64,000 bases of DNA, from contig NZ_BAAACY010000098.1 in the NCBI RefSeq assembly GCF_039521925.1, positions 18,851-82,850 on the forward strand. The letters are read 5' to 3'. This document shows positions 14,028 to 23,096 of the stretch, piece by piece. The stretch is from Virgibacillus salarius. GTDB taxonomy: Bacteria; Bacillota; Bacilli; Bacillales; Amphibacillaceae. Below the pieces are notes generated by a model, which was not told the DNA's origin, searched no databases, and was given only the letters and a program-made list of their open reading frames with translations. Both the position numbers and the translations under genes were made by a program. Within the stretch, counting starts at the first letter, position 1. The number at the start of each line of letters is the position of its first letter.

Positions 14028-16373
14028 TTACTGCTCACGTTCAAACACACGTTGAATATTGTATCCTTTTACCCGTTGTCTACCTGCGTCTTTCCAACCT
14101 GGAATGTTTCTTAAAATGCCATAAATCTCCTTTGCATCCCAAGGTTTCATGTCTCCTTTTTTACGTTGAAGACACTCAACCCATATTTCTGCTGCACACA
14201 CAGATGTACGCTGCATTGGCTCATCCATAAAATCTTCTTGAATTGGAGTTTCAAGATATTCGGTAATCCACCCTTTTCTCGGATCGTCTTCCATGTGAGC
14301 TTCTTGCACAGACTTGGCCACATCTGCTACTTGTCTTGGTAGAGTCAACGGTTCTCCCTGTTCACAATAGTGCTTAGCTTCTGCCCATACTTGACCCACT
14401 ATCTCATCAGATAAGTAGGGCGATTCCGGATTTTCCTGGTCGTAAAAGATGTTTTTCGTCGCCCGTTCTGGCTCCACGCTAACTGGCCAAAATCGACGGT
14501 TTCCTGTTTGGTCTTTTAAGAAATCAAAATTGTTTGTTGTTCCAAAGAATATACACTTTCTTGGAAACTCTGATACTACTCTGTCAAACGCTACACGATA
14601 CATGTCTGTTGTTTTGGATGTGAACGCCTTTACTTCTTCTATTTCAGCCTTCTTCATTGCTGATAGCTCTCCAAATTCAAATATCCAAGAGTTTTGTAGA
14701 TATTCTCCAGCTTCCTTACTTTCAAAACTTTTTAAGGAGTCTGAGAACCATTGTCGTCCCATTTTAGCCAAAATCGTACTTTTACCGCATCCTTGTGGTC
14801 CAACAAGAACTAACATTTCATCAAACTTGGTGCCAGGTTCGTAAATTCTCACTACCCCGGCCATAAACATTTTTCGAGTAACCGTACGGGTGTAATCACT
14901 ATCTGTTGCACCTAAGTAATCAATAAATAGCGTGTCTAAACGCTTAACACCATCCCATTCAAACGACTCTAAATAGTCATGAATAGGATGAAAAGCATTC
15001 TGACGGGTAACATGGGTAAAAGCATCACGAATAATATTAGCTGATTTAATGTCATATCCTTTTCCAAGAAAGTGCCTTAATTCTGCATCATCAGAACCTA
15101 ACCACGGTTCATGTGATTGAAAGGGAGCTTTTTTGCGCCAGGGTAAATCATTAAGAACTACTTCTCGGTTTTTGAAAGCGTCATAGGCTAAAGTATTTTT
15201 CAAAGGTCCATTTGATAGTAAAAGCTCTACATTTCCCGCATTGCTCACTAGATTTCCTTTATTCGTGTAGACTAGTTTTTCTTTCCAAGCATCTGGATCT
15301 TGGTCTTCCTCTATTTCACTTTGAAAATCTTCATCAATACTTGCCGCCCTTCTATCTACTAGAGTCCGTTTAATTTCCGGTAGCTTATAGATAAATTCCT
15401 GCATGGCCACATAAGAAGGGTATTTATTACCGGGCGTATTTTTCTTCACGTTGTCGTCCATATCCCCGAATTTATGAAGGCGAACCAGGTCAAATAGGTT
15501 TTTACTGTGACCGTCTGCAGCTGGGTCACTATCCTGGTGGCTATATGCTAAAGCCTGATCCGGAAATACCTCGAGACCATTTGCAGAAGAACCGTGTAAA
15601 TACGTATACCGATTTTCCATAGAACCCTGTTCATACTGATCAGATAGAAATGCTTCGATGCCCTCCTCAATGCTATAAGTCTGACAGAATAAACCTACTA
15701 CACCATGCTTTTGCGTTGGGTCTTGCTGTTTCTTTCCGTTTTCTAATGGCGCTTTACTTTCTGATTCGTGTCGTGGCCATTCAGCTATGTCTGCCCAATC
15801 GATATACTCGTCAAGTATGCTCTCAACGTCTAGAGGCTCTCCTGCAGCTACTTCAAAGACTGGATCTGCATCCTTAGAACAACTAGGGAAATACATGAGT
15901 CTATGTAGCTGAAACGTAGTGTGATCGAAATAAGTCATGCCGATGTTTTCTGCCAATTTACGGCTTACTGCTGCATACTCATCAGGAGTCATTTCACGAT
16001 TAGCTGGGACTACTAAACGAAACTTCTGCCTATTCGGTCGATGACTATGTGTGCTATAAATCAGATAGCTAGTACCACCAAGCATAAGGTCAACATCTAT
16101 CATAAAATCATCGGTAGCATAGTCAGCATCTAGTGTGATTAACCAACGGCTCTCAATATTGACTTTTTTCCGTCTACCACTTCGAATGAGCCCGCCTACA
16201 AAGGCAGGTCCATCCTTAATGGCTCCTTGCTTTAATTTGGAGAGTTTGTCGTATTCGGCCATCGTCTCATTTGTTCGACGTAGCTTTAACGTATCGATAA
16301 ATTCTGGCCATTCTAGATAATCCACTGTCCAGTTTTTATCTGATCGATTACGGCCAAAGGATATTTCTAACAC
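14028..16373 (-). CDS. Replicative primase-helicase (prim-pol plus VapE-type ATPase)
   Basis: The 781-residue product has two parts. The N-terminal third looks like an archaeo-eukaryotic primase-polymerase: acidic pair in 'WLITLDADYA', then 'YSTHSHRPNRQKFRLVVP'. The C-terminal half is a VapE-type P-loop ATPase: 'VLVGPQGCGKSTILAKMG' (Walker A), 'WIFEFGELSAMKKAEIEEV' (Walker B region) and 'FFGTTNNFDFLKDQTGNRRF' (sensor and Arg). It probably opens and primes the phage origin, and the iterons lie just past its stop. Confidence 0.9.
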   Translation of the reverse strand: MLEISFGRNRSDKNWTVDYLEWPEFIDTLKLRRTNETMAEYDKLSKLKQGAIKDGPAFVGGLIRSGRRKKVNIESRWLITLDADYATDDFMIDVDLMLGGTSYLIYSTHSHRPNRQKFRLVVPANREMTPDEYAAVSRKLAENIGMTYFDHTTFQLHRLMYFPSCSKDADPVFEVAAGEPLDVESILDEYIDWADIAEWPRHESESKAPLENGKKQQDPTQKHGVVGLFCQTYSIEEGIEAFLSDQYEQGSMENRYTYLHGSSANGLEVFPDQALAYSHQDSDPAADGHSKNLFDLVRLHKFGDMDDNVKKNTPGNKYPSYVAMQEFIYKLPEIKRTLVDRRAASIDEDFQSEIEEDQDPDAWKEKLVYTNKGNLVSNAGNVELLLSNGPLKNTLAYDAFKNREVVLNDLPWRKKAPFQSHEPWLGSDDAELRHFLGKGYDIKSANIIRDAFTHVTRQNAFHPIHDYLESFEWDGVKRLDTLFIDYLGATDSDYTRTVTRKMFMAGVVRIYEPGTKFDEMLVLVGPQGCGKSTILAKMGRQWFSDSLKSFESKEAGEYLQNSWIFEFGELSAMKKAEIEEVKAFTSKTTDMYRVAFDRVVSEFPRKCIFFGTTNNFDFLKDQTGNRRFWPVSVEPERATKNIFYDQENPESPYLSDEIVGQVWAEAKHYCEQGEPLTLPRQVADVAKSVQEAHMEDDPRKGWITEYLETPIQEDFMDEPMQRTSVCAAEIWVECLQRKKGDMKPWDAKEIYGILRNIPGWKDAGRQRVKGYNIQRVFEREQ

Positions 16374-16388
16374 AGGCCACCCTCCTTT

Positions 16389-17900
16389 CTATGCTGATAG
16401 ATTCCTATTCCTCTTACGACGTTTTAACTTTTCAAGTACGAATGCTTCTATGAAAGCAGCAACTTCTTTGGTCATGTTACAATTTCTAAAGCCACGGCAT
16501 TGAATCACCCTATTCTGTTGAATTTCTACAGTAAAATAGGATTTATTAGGCGCATCATTCTTTCGAATAACATAAATGTCTGTATCACCTTCTGCATAGC
16601 GTTTCGCATACTGGCCAACACAATGTTTAAGTGCCTTACCCTCGTCAAATAGTTCTATGCTAGATGCTGCAGGTCTTATATGCAGTCTGCCTTGCGTAAA
16701 CGAGTGTCTTTCTAAAGATGGAAGACGCTTCTTAATCTGTTCATTTACCTTTTCATCCACTTTAATTTTTATCCGCCGAGAGGTATCCTCGTGAGCCTTC
16801 TGCAAATTGTTTGGATATTTTATATGATCCTTCGTTACATCAAGTCCAAGTTCTTCTGCTTCTTGCCAATAATCTCGTAAATCTCTGATTATAGAAGAAG
16901 TTGAATGATATGCTAGTAGAGATTTTGAACGCTGCTTTAACGCATATTTCGTTACAAAATCTAGTGGCTCATGTAGCTTTATAGCTTCCTCTATAAACAG
17001 ATCATCTAGTAAATCTGCTGTTTCAAATGATACGGATAAACCATGCTTTTTTAGAGTTTGGTACACATAGAGTAATTCAGGACGAGGAATAACTCGTTCA
17101 CGTTTAAGCTGTTTTAGCTCCGATTTGGATAGCCGAATTACTTTTTCAAGCGTCTTCCCATTCCAGTTAATCGTCCCGTAAGTTCTAAGCCCTGTTAACT
17201 TCGCCTCAATGAATTTCCGGAAACCGATCTTCGTTAAATACTCAATGCAAGAATACCTTGCAGCTAAAGCAAAGAAATGAACAAGATCTTCTCTGCCATA
17301 TAGATTTTTATAACTCTCCCACGTACTATATTGAAAAGGCGTATTTTGAACTGTAGTTGCCACATTCTCATGAGAGATGAATGTGCCCTTATATTGCATT
17401 AATCCTGTTGACTCAGAACGAATCTTCTTTAACTTAGACCATACATCTCTCCAGCCGATATACACCCTCTGTTCGCTGTATCCAGGTTCAAAAAGATACA
17501 TGGAAACCTTTCTAAACATGGTTTTTACGTTCCTATAATCTTCATAATCTCGGCAAACGTGAAGTCCCATTGCGACAATTGCTTGAGAATCCACTTGAGA
17601 TTTTTCATACCAAACAACGTAGGCATCCGTAAATAAATTCTTACGACCTCGGCCAGCACTCTTAACCACAACTGGGGAAGCACAATGTTGACAGGTCCAA
17701 GTTTCGTTATGTTTCAACGGTTGAAGTTGGTCAATCATATAATCTTTCTCACAGTGGGAGCAGTATCCACGCTGAATGCCTTTCACGGTTTTAACAAAGA
17801 CATATCGACTTTCGTAAAAAACAATGTCCCTTACATAATCAACCAGCTCTTGACTAACTTCTTTTGGGAAATGTGCAAGAAATTCAGGATCTAGTGACAT
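16389..17900 (-). CDS. PcfJ-like protein
   Basis: The 503-residue product has a zinc-binding N-terminal part with two Cys pairs (YCSHCEKD and WTCQHCAS, about residues 46-72), a long helical middle, and a C-terminal PcfJ block ('EGKALKHCVGQYAKRYAEGD', then 'FTVEIQQNRVIQCRGFRN'). PcfJ was named in enterococcal conjugative plasmid pCF10 and is widespread in phages; its biochemical role is unclear. Here it is paired with a PcfK-like gene 4 bases upstream, as on plasmids. Confidence 0.88.
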   Translation of the reverse strand: MSLDPEFLAHFPKEVSQELVDYVRDIVFYESRYVFVKTVKGIQRGYCSHCEKDYMIDQLQPLKHNETWTCQHCASPVVVKSAGRGRKNLFTDAYVVWYEKSQVDSQAIVAMGLHVCRDYEDYRNVKTMFRKVSMYLFEPGYSEQRVYIGWRDVWSKLKKIRSESTGLMQYKGTFISHENVATTVQNTPFQYSTWESYKNLYGREDLVHFFALAARYSCIEYLTKIGFRKFIEAKLTGLRTYGTINWNGKTLEKVIRLSKSELKQLKRERVIPRPELLYVYQTLKKHGLSVSFETADLLDDLFIEEAIKLHEPLDFVTKYALKQRSKSLLAYHSTSSIIRDLRDYWQEAEELGLDVTKDHIKYPNNLQKAHEDTSRRIKIKVDEKVNEQIKKRLPSLERHSFTQGRLHIRPAASSIELFDEGKALKHCVGQYAKRYAEGDTDIYVIRKNDAPNKSYFTVEIQQNRVIQCRGFRNCNMTKEVAAFIEAFVLEKLKRRKRNRNLSA

Positions 17901-17904
17901 GTTT

Positions 17905-18255
17905 TCAACCTCCCAACGTCACATTAAATACAAGATCAGTTTCTGTCGACTCTTGATTAGCTGGCACAGTCGGCGTGACTGCCTTAGGATTCCCGGCAAT
18001 TTCAAAGTAATCGAAAACAGTTGCAAATCCTTCTTCATCTGTTAACACGGCCATGTTTCCGACTTTTTTCTTTTCTGCTTCTTTGCGCATACTGGCTAGA
18101 CTGCCCTTAATCGTTTTACTTTTCACTAATATTTTTTCTGCTTCTTCCGGATTATGAGTAAGATGGTCCAATAAAAATTGGCCAATTAATTTTACATATG
18201 GGTTGTTATCTTTCTTCATTTCATCCTTTATCTTTGTCTGTGCTTTCTTTAACAT
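17905..18255 (-). CDS. PcfK / AcrIIA9-family protein (possible Cas9 inhibitor)
   Basis: The 116-residue product resembles the PcfK-like family, of which AcrIIA9 is a tested Cas9 inhibitor. The matching block is 'TIKGSLASMRKEAEKKKVGN' followed by 'AVLTDEEGFATVFDYF'. A helical N-terminus and a polar tail (TPTVPANQESTETD) surround it. It lies directly before the pcfJ-like gene in the replication operon. Family membership is fairly good; whether this copy blocks Cas9 is unknown, since most PcfK homologues are untested. Confidence 0.75.
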   Translation of the reverse strand: MLKKAQTKIKDEMKKDNNPYVKLIGQFLLDHLTHNPEEAEKILVKSKTIKGSLASMRKEAEKKKVGNMAVLTDEEGFATVFDYFEIAGNPKAVTPTVPANQESTETDLVFNVTLGG

Positions 18256-18276
18256 GAGATCATCTCCTATGTTTAG

Positions 18277-18390
18277 TCACACCCAATCAACGTAGGTGAA
18301 TGTTTCTGGTCTATTAAAATACGTGAAAACTGTTTGAATAAGATCCCCGTCTTCATTTTGTTCATGCACCACTAATACGTATATTTTCAT
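18277..18390 (-). CDS. Small 37-residue phage protein
   Basis: An ATG at 18390 opens a 37-codon frame (MKIYVLVVHEQNEDGDLIQT...). An AAAGGA site upstream overlaps the polymerase stop codon, so it is probably translated by coupling. The sequence looks like a short beta-rich domain. Function unknown. Confidence 0.6.
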   Translation of the reverse strand: MKIYVLVVHEQNEDGDLIQTVFTYFNRPETFTYVDWV

Positions 18391-18395
18391 AGGCA

Positions 18396-20348
18396 TTAAT
18401 CCTTTATATAGTAGTCGGTTTCAAAGGCGTCAGCTGTTAACGGTAACCCTTTCGCCCATTTAATTGGTTGACCCATAATTTCCATTACTTCATCCAGACT
18501 ACCTTCGTCATTCGGTACATCCAGTACAACTTCATCATGAACATGCATGACAGTTTTATATCCGGCTTCTTCTAAGTTGATAATAGAAATGCCCAGACAG
18601 TCTCTTGCAATAGCCTGAATGATGTTCTCCACCAGTTTGCCACCGTATGTGCCTATACGTTCCATTCCTCTCCCACCTGGTCCTTCATATGTGAGCTCAT
18701 CTTTCCCCTCAAATTTCTGGTGTGGCTCGATTTTCGGTCTTACATAAGCTAGTTTTCTTCCAGATGGCAACTGAATGAAAAGCGTCCCAGATTCATAGAT
18801 GAAGTTGACATCTTTCGGACCTTTCACTGTCGTCTTACCTCTAACCGCCTGCAATGCATTCGCTTCTGTGTCGTACCATAGCTGTTTAATTTTCGGGTTA
18901 GCATCACGCCAGGTTCTCACCAGTTCAGGTAGTTCCTCTTCATCAATCCCCATATCCAACGCACCCATTTGAATCAGTGCCCCAGGTCCACCTTGATAGC
19001 CAAGAGCCAATTCCGAAACTTTTCCTTTTTGACGTAAAGGGCTGCCTTTATCGATTTCATCAATCGGTACGTTAAACATGGTAGATGCAGAAGCCTCATA
19101 GATTTTACCGTGACTGTTAAATACATCTAAACGCCACTGCTCCCCTGCCAACCATGCAATGACTCGTGCTTCGATAGCGGAAAAGTCAGATACAATAAAG
19201 CGTCCTCCGGGTGTCGGTGTGAAAGCTGGGCGTAACAGCTGAGACAACGTATCTGGTACATCACCGTAGAGGATTTCCAATAGTTCAAAATCCCCTTGCT
19301 TTAATATCTCCCTCGCTAGACTTAAATCTTTCAATTCATTTTTACGAAGATTATGAATTTGTACCAAACGTCCTGCCCACCGACCTGTCCGATTGGCACC
19401 ATAAAACTGAAGGATACCTCGTATACGGCTATCACTACATACAGAACGTTTCATAGTTGCGTATTTTGTAACAGACGTCCTGGCCAATTCTTGACGAGTC
19501 TCCAAAGCTTCTTGTACAGCTGGATTATTCGCCTTTTTGATTAGCCCTGGTACCGTATCTTTGGTTAAGCTTTTTACCTCTTCACCGGTTTGTTCCTTTA
19601 TCCATTTTTTCAATTGGGGAAGGCTATTCGGATTATCCAACCCCGTTATCTCTGCAGCTCGATTCAGCAGGCGATCTTTATATTGCTTATCACAAGCAAT
19701 GGCTTGCTTAACTAAATCTTGATCAAGATAAACACCACGATCGTTGATGTGCTGATCAACTTGCCACAATCTATTCTCTTGTTCAGGTATCGGAAACTTT
19801 TCTAGCTTTTTGCGAATCTCTCGTTCTACCACCACATCTTGACGACAGTATTCAATGAATTGCTGCCATTTATCTTCATCATGATGTGGATAGTTCCTAG
19901 TACGCTTTCCATTTGCCTTTGTTGGTTTACAGGGTACGGAAAAATATTTAATTAGATTCTTACCCTTTTGATCTTTCTCTACATCCAGATTCATCGCTTT
20001 GGCCACGCCACCAAGGTGGTTGGGTAAACCTAAAGTTAGGGCATGAACAGAACTACACCGCCATTGTGCCGGATCCATTTCAAGGTCAAAATGCTTTGCA
20101 ATACAAGTCCGTTCAAAATTGGCGTTGAATGCAGTTTTTATGACATTTGGATTTTCCAATGCTTCCATCACCTTGTCCGGAACATCTTCAAAATCTAGTA
20201 AGTCGATCACAGTAACTGGTTCATCTTCAAGAGCGTAAGCGAATAATAGAATTTCAAAGTCTGGATCTTCTACGTATCGATAAACACCTGATTTGATTAA
20301 ATCTGTACCTGAATACGTCTCAATATCAATAGAAAGTATGTCGTTCAT
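18396..20348 (-). CDS. Family A DNA polymerase with 3'-5' exonuclease
   Basis: The 650-residue product is a phage replicative polymerase of the PolA type. The exonuclease domain starts at once ('LSIDIETYSG', acidic residues 7-9). The polymerase motifs are A 'FIVSDFSAIEARVIAWLAG', B 'RQKGKVSELALGYQGGPGAL' and C 'VMHVHDEVVLDV' near the end. All key acidic residues are present and there is no 5' nuclease domain, as usual for phage versions. It sits between the DUF2815 and PcfK/PcfJ genes in the replication operon. Confidence 0.95.
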   Translation of the reverse strand: MNDILSIDIETYSGTDLIKSGVYRYVEDPDFEILLFAYALEDEPVTVIDLLDFEDVPDKVMEALENPNVIKTAFNANFERTCIAKHFDLEMDPAQWRCSSVHALTLGLPNHLGGVAKAMNLDVEKDQKGKNLIKYFSVPCKPTKANGKRTRNYPHHDEDKWQQFIEYCRQDVVVEREIRKKLEKFPIPEQENRLWQVDQHINDRGVYLDQDLVKQAIACDKQYKDRLLNRAAEITGLDNPNSLPQLKKWIKEQTGEEVKSLTKDTVPGLIKKANNPAVQEALETRQELARTSVTKYATMKRSVCSDSRIRGILQFYGANRTGRWAGRLVQIHNLRKNELKDLSLAREILKQGDFELLEILYGDVPDTLSQLLRPAFTPTPGGRFIVSDFSAIEARVIAWLAGEQWRLDVFNSHGKIYEASASTMFNVPIDEIDKGSPLRQKGKVSELALGYQGGPGALIQMGALDMGIDEEELPELVRTWRDANPKIKQLWYDTEANALQAVRGKTTVKGPKDVNFIYESGTLFIQLPSGRKLAYVRPKIEPHQKFEGKDELTYEGPGGRGMERIGTYGGKLVENIIQAIARDCLGISIINLEEAGYKTVMHVHDEVVLDVPNDEGSLDEVMEIMGQPIKWAKGLPLTADAFETDYYIKD

Positions 20349-20378
20349 GAAAATACCTCCGAGCTCGTTTAATAGAAA

Positions 20379-20399
20379 GAGGGAGTAAAAACTCCCCCT
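20379..20399 (-). terminator. Weak hairpin between the DUF2815 and polymerase genes
   Basis: GGGAG (20381-20385) pairs with CTCCC (20392-20396), followed on the minus strand by TCTTTCTATT. The stem is short and the U-tract is interrupted. It may trim polymerase expression relative to the upstream gene. Confidence 0.4.
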
Positions 20400-20404
20400 G
20401 TTTC

Positions 20405-20971
20405 TTAGCTTAAAAAGTCGTCGTCATCGTCTCCATCATCTTCTAGATCGTCAAAGTCATCTTCTGCACGGCTACGGCCACCTAAGAAGTCCCCATCTTC
20501 CCATTTCTGAATGTTATTTAAACCTACGGCAACCCCTTTATTTCCGTTCGTATCGAAAGGATAAAAGTTGATGCTAACTCGAACGTAACAACCGCTGTAC
20601 ACTTCAGTCGTATCGATAATTTCTTGACGATGACGGTCCACAATGCCTGGTTTGTTCTTAGAAGATGCATTTAAGAAGTAGTGCTCTTCGTACGCTTCCC
20701 CTTTCTCGTCTGCTTCTTCGTCTCCATCACGAACTGGAGTATGGATGTTTTTAGGGATCTTTCCTCCCCATTTTTCGTTCTTGCCTAATTCTTTTGCCGC
20801 TTCAACAGCTGCTTTGATTTTTTTCATCGTGGTTTTATCGGTTTTTGGGATAAGAATGGAAGTGCTATACTTCTCAGCTCCCCCATTAATAGATTTGGGC
20901 TCCCAAATGTTCGCAAAGCTTAAACGTACCTTTCCTGTAATCACTTTTGTATCTGTATTTGTAACTGCCAT
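20405..20971 (-). CDS. DUF2815 protein, likely ssDNA-binding
   Basis: The 188-residue product has the DUF2815 pattern: 'VITGKVRLSFANIWEPKSIN', 'YSTSILIPKTDKTTMKKIKAA', and a long acidic tail (DDFDDLEDDGDDDDDFLS). That tail resembles the acidic tails of single-strand DNA-binding proteins. It lies directly upstream of the DNA polymerase. The ATG at 20971 has AAAGGAGAGA upstream. The frame is open for 26 more codons to a GTG at 21049 that also has a GAGGA site, so a longer form cannot be excluded. Confidence 0.85.
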   Translation of the reverse strand: MAVTNTDTKVITGKVRLSFANIWEPKSINGGAEKYSTSILIPKTDKTTMKKIKAAVEAAKELGKNEKWGGKIPKNIHTPVRDGDEEADEKGEAYEEHYFLNASSKNKPGIVDRHRQEIIDTTEVYSGCYVRVSINFYPFDTNGNKGVAVGLNNIQKWEDGDFLGGRSRAEDDFDDLEDDGDDDDDFLS

Positions 20972-21049
20972 ATTAAAATCTCTCCTTTGTGTATTTAAAT
21001 TTTGATTTATAATATAATCATCTTCGTAATAATCTTTGAAGATACTCAC

Positions 21050-21166
21050 TTAAAATTCCTCACAATCTTCACAGCTCCTCGGATAACCCGGATCATCGCC
21101 GTCTAGTAGCTCACCGCAATGCTGGCAAATGTATCCTTCATGGATTAACTCAACAGTTTCTCCCAT
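21050..21166 (-). CDS. Small zinc-finger protein, 38 residues
   Basis: The frame starts at an ATG overlapping the DUF2800 stop (TAATG) and encodes 38 residues with two Cys pairs (YICQHCGELL and RSCEDCEEF). This is a rubredoxin-like or zinc-ribbon knuckle. Its context, between a recombination nuclease and an ssDNA-binding-type protein, suggests a DNA-related role. Confidence 0.7.
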   Translation of the reverse strand: MGETVELIHEGYICQHCGELLDGDDPGYPRSCEDCEEF

Positions 21167-22344
21167 TACTTGAAATCCTCAGCCGCACTTGCTGCAGATG
21201 ATAACGCTGGACGCTTGTCCGACTCTGGAGCAAGTTTTGGTTTTCCTGGCGGTTTGATGATAAAGTCTTTCAATAAGGTATCGAACTGTTTTTTACCTAA
21301 CGCTTTCTGCATATCTGTGATGCCTTTGATTTCCGTAGGTTTATGAATCTCATCCTCACTGTAGCCTTCTAAGATTAATAGATCTTGGACGGCTTCTTTA
21401 TCGGCATAGATACGGTTGCTTCTACCTTCAACAACCTTCCAACCAGGATAAGACACCCCATGTTTGTAGGCTTGATCTAGCGCATGTCCCTCGATATCAG
21501 ACACCCATGATTTCAGCTCATCTGCCTTGGCCAAGACGTCGGCAATTTCAACAGGGCTTAGGAGCTCTGGCTCTTTAAATTCATGTTTGGCCAGTTCAAG
21601 ATTTGCCTCCGCCCTCACTCGACATTCGGATCTTGCTTTACAAAAGCGACAGTGAGAGCCAGCTTCAAAAGTCTCACTACCTTGCGCTGCTTCCTCTGCC
21701 GTAGGCTTGACTACTTTTTCCGCCCACTTTAAAAGTTCATCTGCAGCTAACTCCTCCGTAGAAACACTGTCCAATCTTGGTTGAATGATCGTCATACGGA
21801 CCGTTTCGATATCATAGAGCAAATCATATTCGTTGTACGCACCTAATCCATATAAACGCATTTGACTGTTGTTTTCTGCTGAAACAAGTACACCTTTGCC
21901 ATACTTTAAATCGATGACCTCCATAACCCCATCAGCTATAACCAACACGTCGCCAGTTCCAAACCCTTCAGGCACCCACTGAGAAAAATCGAGACGTTGT
22001 TCTAAAAGCACCAAGGCGTCTTTCGTTTTTGCCTTAGCTTCGTTTACTCTCTCCACTACAAGATCTGTGTAGTTCTCACAGTGGTCAAGCATTTCTTGGC
22101 TGAAATACTCACCCTTCTTGTGTTTTTTCAATCGCCCGGAATACTGGCGCTTTGTTATTTCGCCAATCTTATACTGCAGCATGAGTTCCGATAATTCATG
22201 CGCTGCAGTTCCCTCTTCAGCAAATGACGTGGTGACATCTGGGTATTGACTTTCTAGCTTCACACTACCTGGACAAGCTAACCATCTACTAGAGCCAGAT
22301 GCACTTAACTTAGCGTGTGCTCGCTCTGCATGGTTTTGGCTCAT
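21166..22344 (-). CDS. DUF2800 protein, RecB-like nuclease family
   Basis: The 392-residue product matches the DUF2800 family of phage proteins related to Cas4/RecB nucleases. It begins with 'HAKLSASGSSRWLACPGSVK' and 'AEEGTAAHELSELML'. The active-site part is 'GTGDVLVIADGVMEVIDLKYGKG' (GxxD and D-x-K). A Cys cluster (HCRFCKARSECR) is likely to hold an iron-sulfur centre. It probably makes 3' overhangs for phage recombination, working with the DUF2815 protein next to it. Confidence 0.9.
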   Translation of the reverse strand: MSQNHAERAHAKLSASGSSRWLACPGSVKLESQYPDVTTSFAEEGTAAHELSELMLQYKIGEITKRQYSGRLKKHKKGEYFSQEMLDHCENYTDLVVERVNEAKAKTKDALVLLEQRLDFSQWVPEGFGTGDVLVIADGVMEVIDLKYGKGVLVSAENNSQMRLYGLGAYNEYDLLYDIETVRMTIIQPRLDSVSTEELAADELLKWAEKVVKPTAEEAAQGSETFEAGSHCRFCKARSECRVRAEANLELAKHEFKEPELLSPVEIADVLAKADELKSWVSDIEGHALDQAYKHGVSYPGWKVVEGRSNRIYADKEAVQDLLILEGYSEDEIHKPTEIKGITDMQKALGKKQFDTLLKDFIIKPPGKPKLAPESDKRPALSSAASAAEDFK

Positions 22345-22721
22345 AGATTCTCCAACCTTTCTAAGTACTCGGCACGCTTTTCTTCTGGAATCTTTGAAAT
22401 TGCATTCACACCTAGTTCACTAAGAAGTTCTTTGATTTCAGCTTTTTTACCAGACTTGGAGACTTCTGCCGTCTTAGCACGTATGTCTTCAATAGCAGGG
22501 ACCTCAGTCTCTTGCTTCTCTTCTTTTTCCGGTTTCGGATCCTCTTTCTTAGACTTTTTATCTTCCTTAGGTGTCTCCTTCTTCGTTTCTTTCTTCGAAT
22601 CAGACTTGTCCTTCTGTTTGACTGGCTTCGATTCAACTACTGGTGCAGACCCCAACGCATTTGCTAAATTATTTAAAGCACCCACTAATTCTGGTGCGTT
22701 TATATTCACTTCGACTTTCAT
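22341..22721 (-). CDS. Lys/Glu-rich phage protein
   Basis: The 126-residue product has a folded N-terminal stretch (VEVNINAPELVGALNNLANAL), a very charged disordered middle (KKETKKETPKEDKKSKKEDP) and a C-terminal helical part ('IKELLSELGVNAISKIPEEK') resembling a small SAP- or HeH-like DNA-binding module. Its end overlaps the DUF2800 start by 4 bases, so both are probably made together. Function not known. Confidence 0.8.
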   Translation of the reverse strand: MKVEVNINAPELVGALNNLANALGSAPVVESKPVKQKDKSDSKKETKKETPKEDKKSKKEDPKPEKEEKQETEVPAIEDIRAKTAEVSKSGKKAEIKELLSELGVNAISKIPEEKRAEYLERLENL

Positions 22722-22768
22722 TTATTTGACCTCCTGTGTTATGATAATGCTGAATATTCGTTTTAGAC

Positions 22769-22948
22769 TCACTGATTGCCGTCAGTGGGTTTTTCTTCTA
22801 ACTCTTCTAACTCACCAGAAACGCCATAGAACATTTCTAATAAATTTTCATAAGCAAGCCATTTCAGGTCATCAGATAGATTGATGAACTCTTCATTTGT
22901 TAATTCTTCAGGTGACTTACCAGTTTCATCTTCAAAACAGTTACCCAC
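22769..22948 (-). CDS. Small acidic phage protein, 59 residues
   Basis: A GTG start at 22948 with GAGAGGTGAG upstream opens a 59-codon frame. The product is very acidic and helical (SPEELTNEEFINLSDDLKWL, ending EELEEKPTDGNQ). It sits between the Lys-rich gene and a 20-residue membrane peptide. Function unknown. Confidence 0.6.
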   Translation of the reverse strand: MGNCFEDETGKSPEELTNEEFINLSDDLKWLAYENLLEMFYGVSGELEELEEKPTDGNQ

Positions 22949-22962
22949 TTAACTCACCTCTC

Positions 22963-23025
22963 TTAAATAATTATTGCTATAATCAAAGCTATAACCAGTG
23001 CACCTGCAAAACTTCCTATCTTCAC
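22963..23025 (-). CDS. Tiny hydrophobic peptide, 20 residues
   Basis: A GTG at 23025 preceded by a strong GGGAGGTGAG site reads 20 codons. The product is a single membrane helix (KIGSFAGALVIALIIAIII). The excellent ribosome binding site and position inside a continuous early operon suggest it is real, but nothing is known of its role. Confidence 0.45.
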   Translation of the reverse strand: MKIGSFAGALVIALIIAIII

Positions 23026-23096
23026 ATCCTCACCTCCCTTCAATAATTAGCACCAATAGCAACTAAAACCATGGCGTCTGATTGTTTTTTCCTCCT

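Noticed and set aside
22315..22884. 189-codon plus-strand frame opposite the DUF2800 and Lys-rich genes
   Set aside because: It is the reverse of the highly repetitive Lys/Glu codons (giving Ser/Phe/Leu runs), with no start signal.
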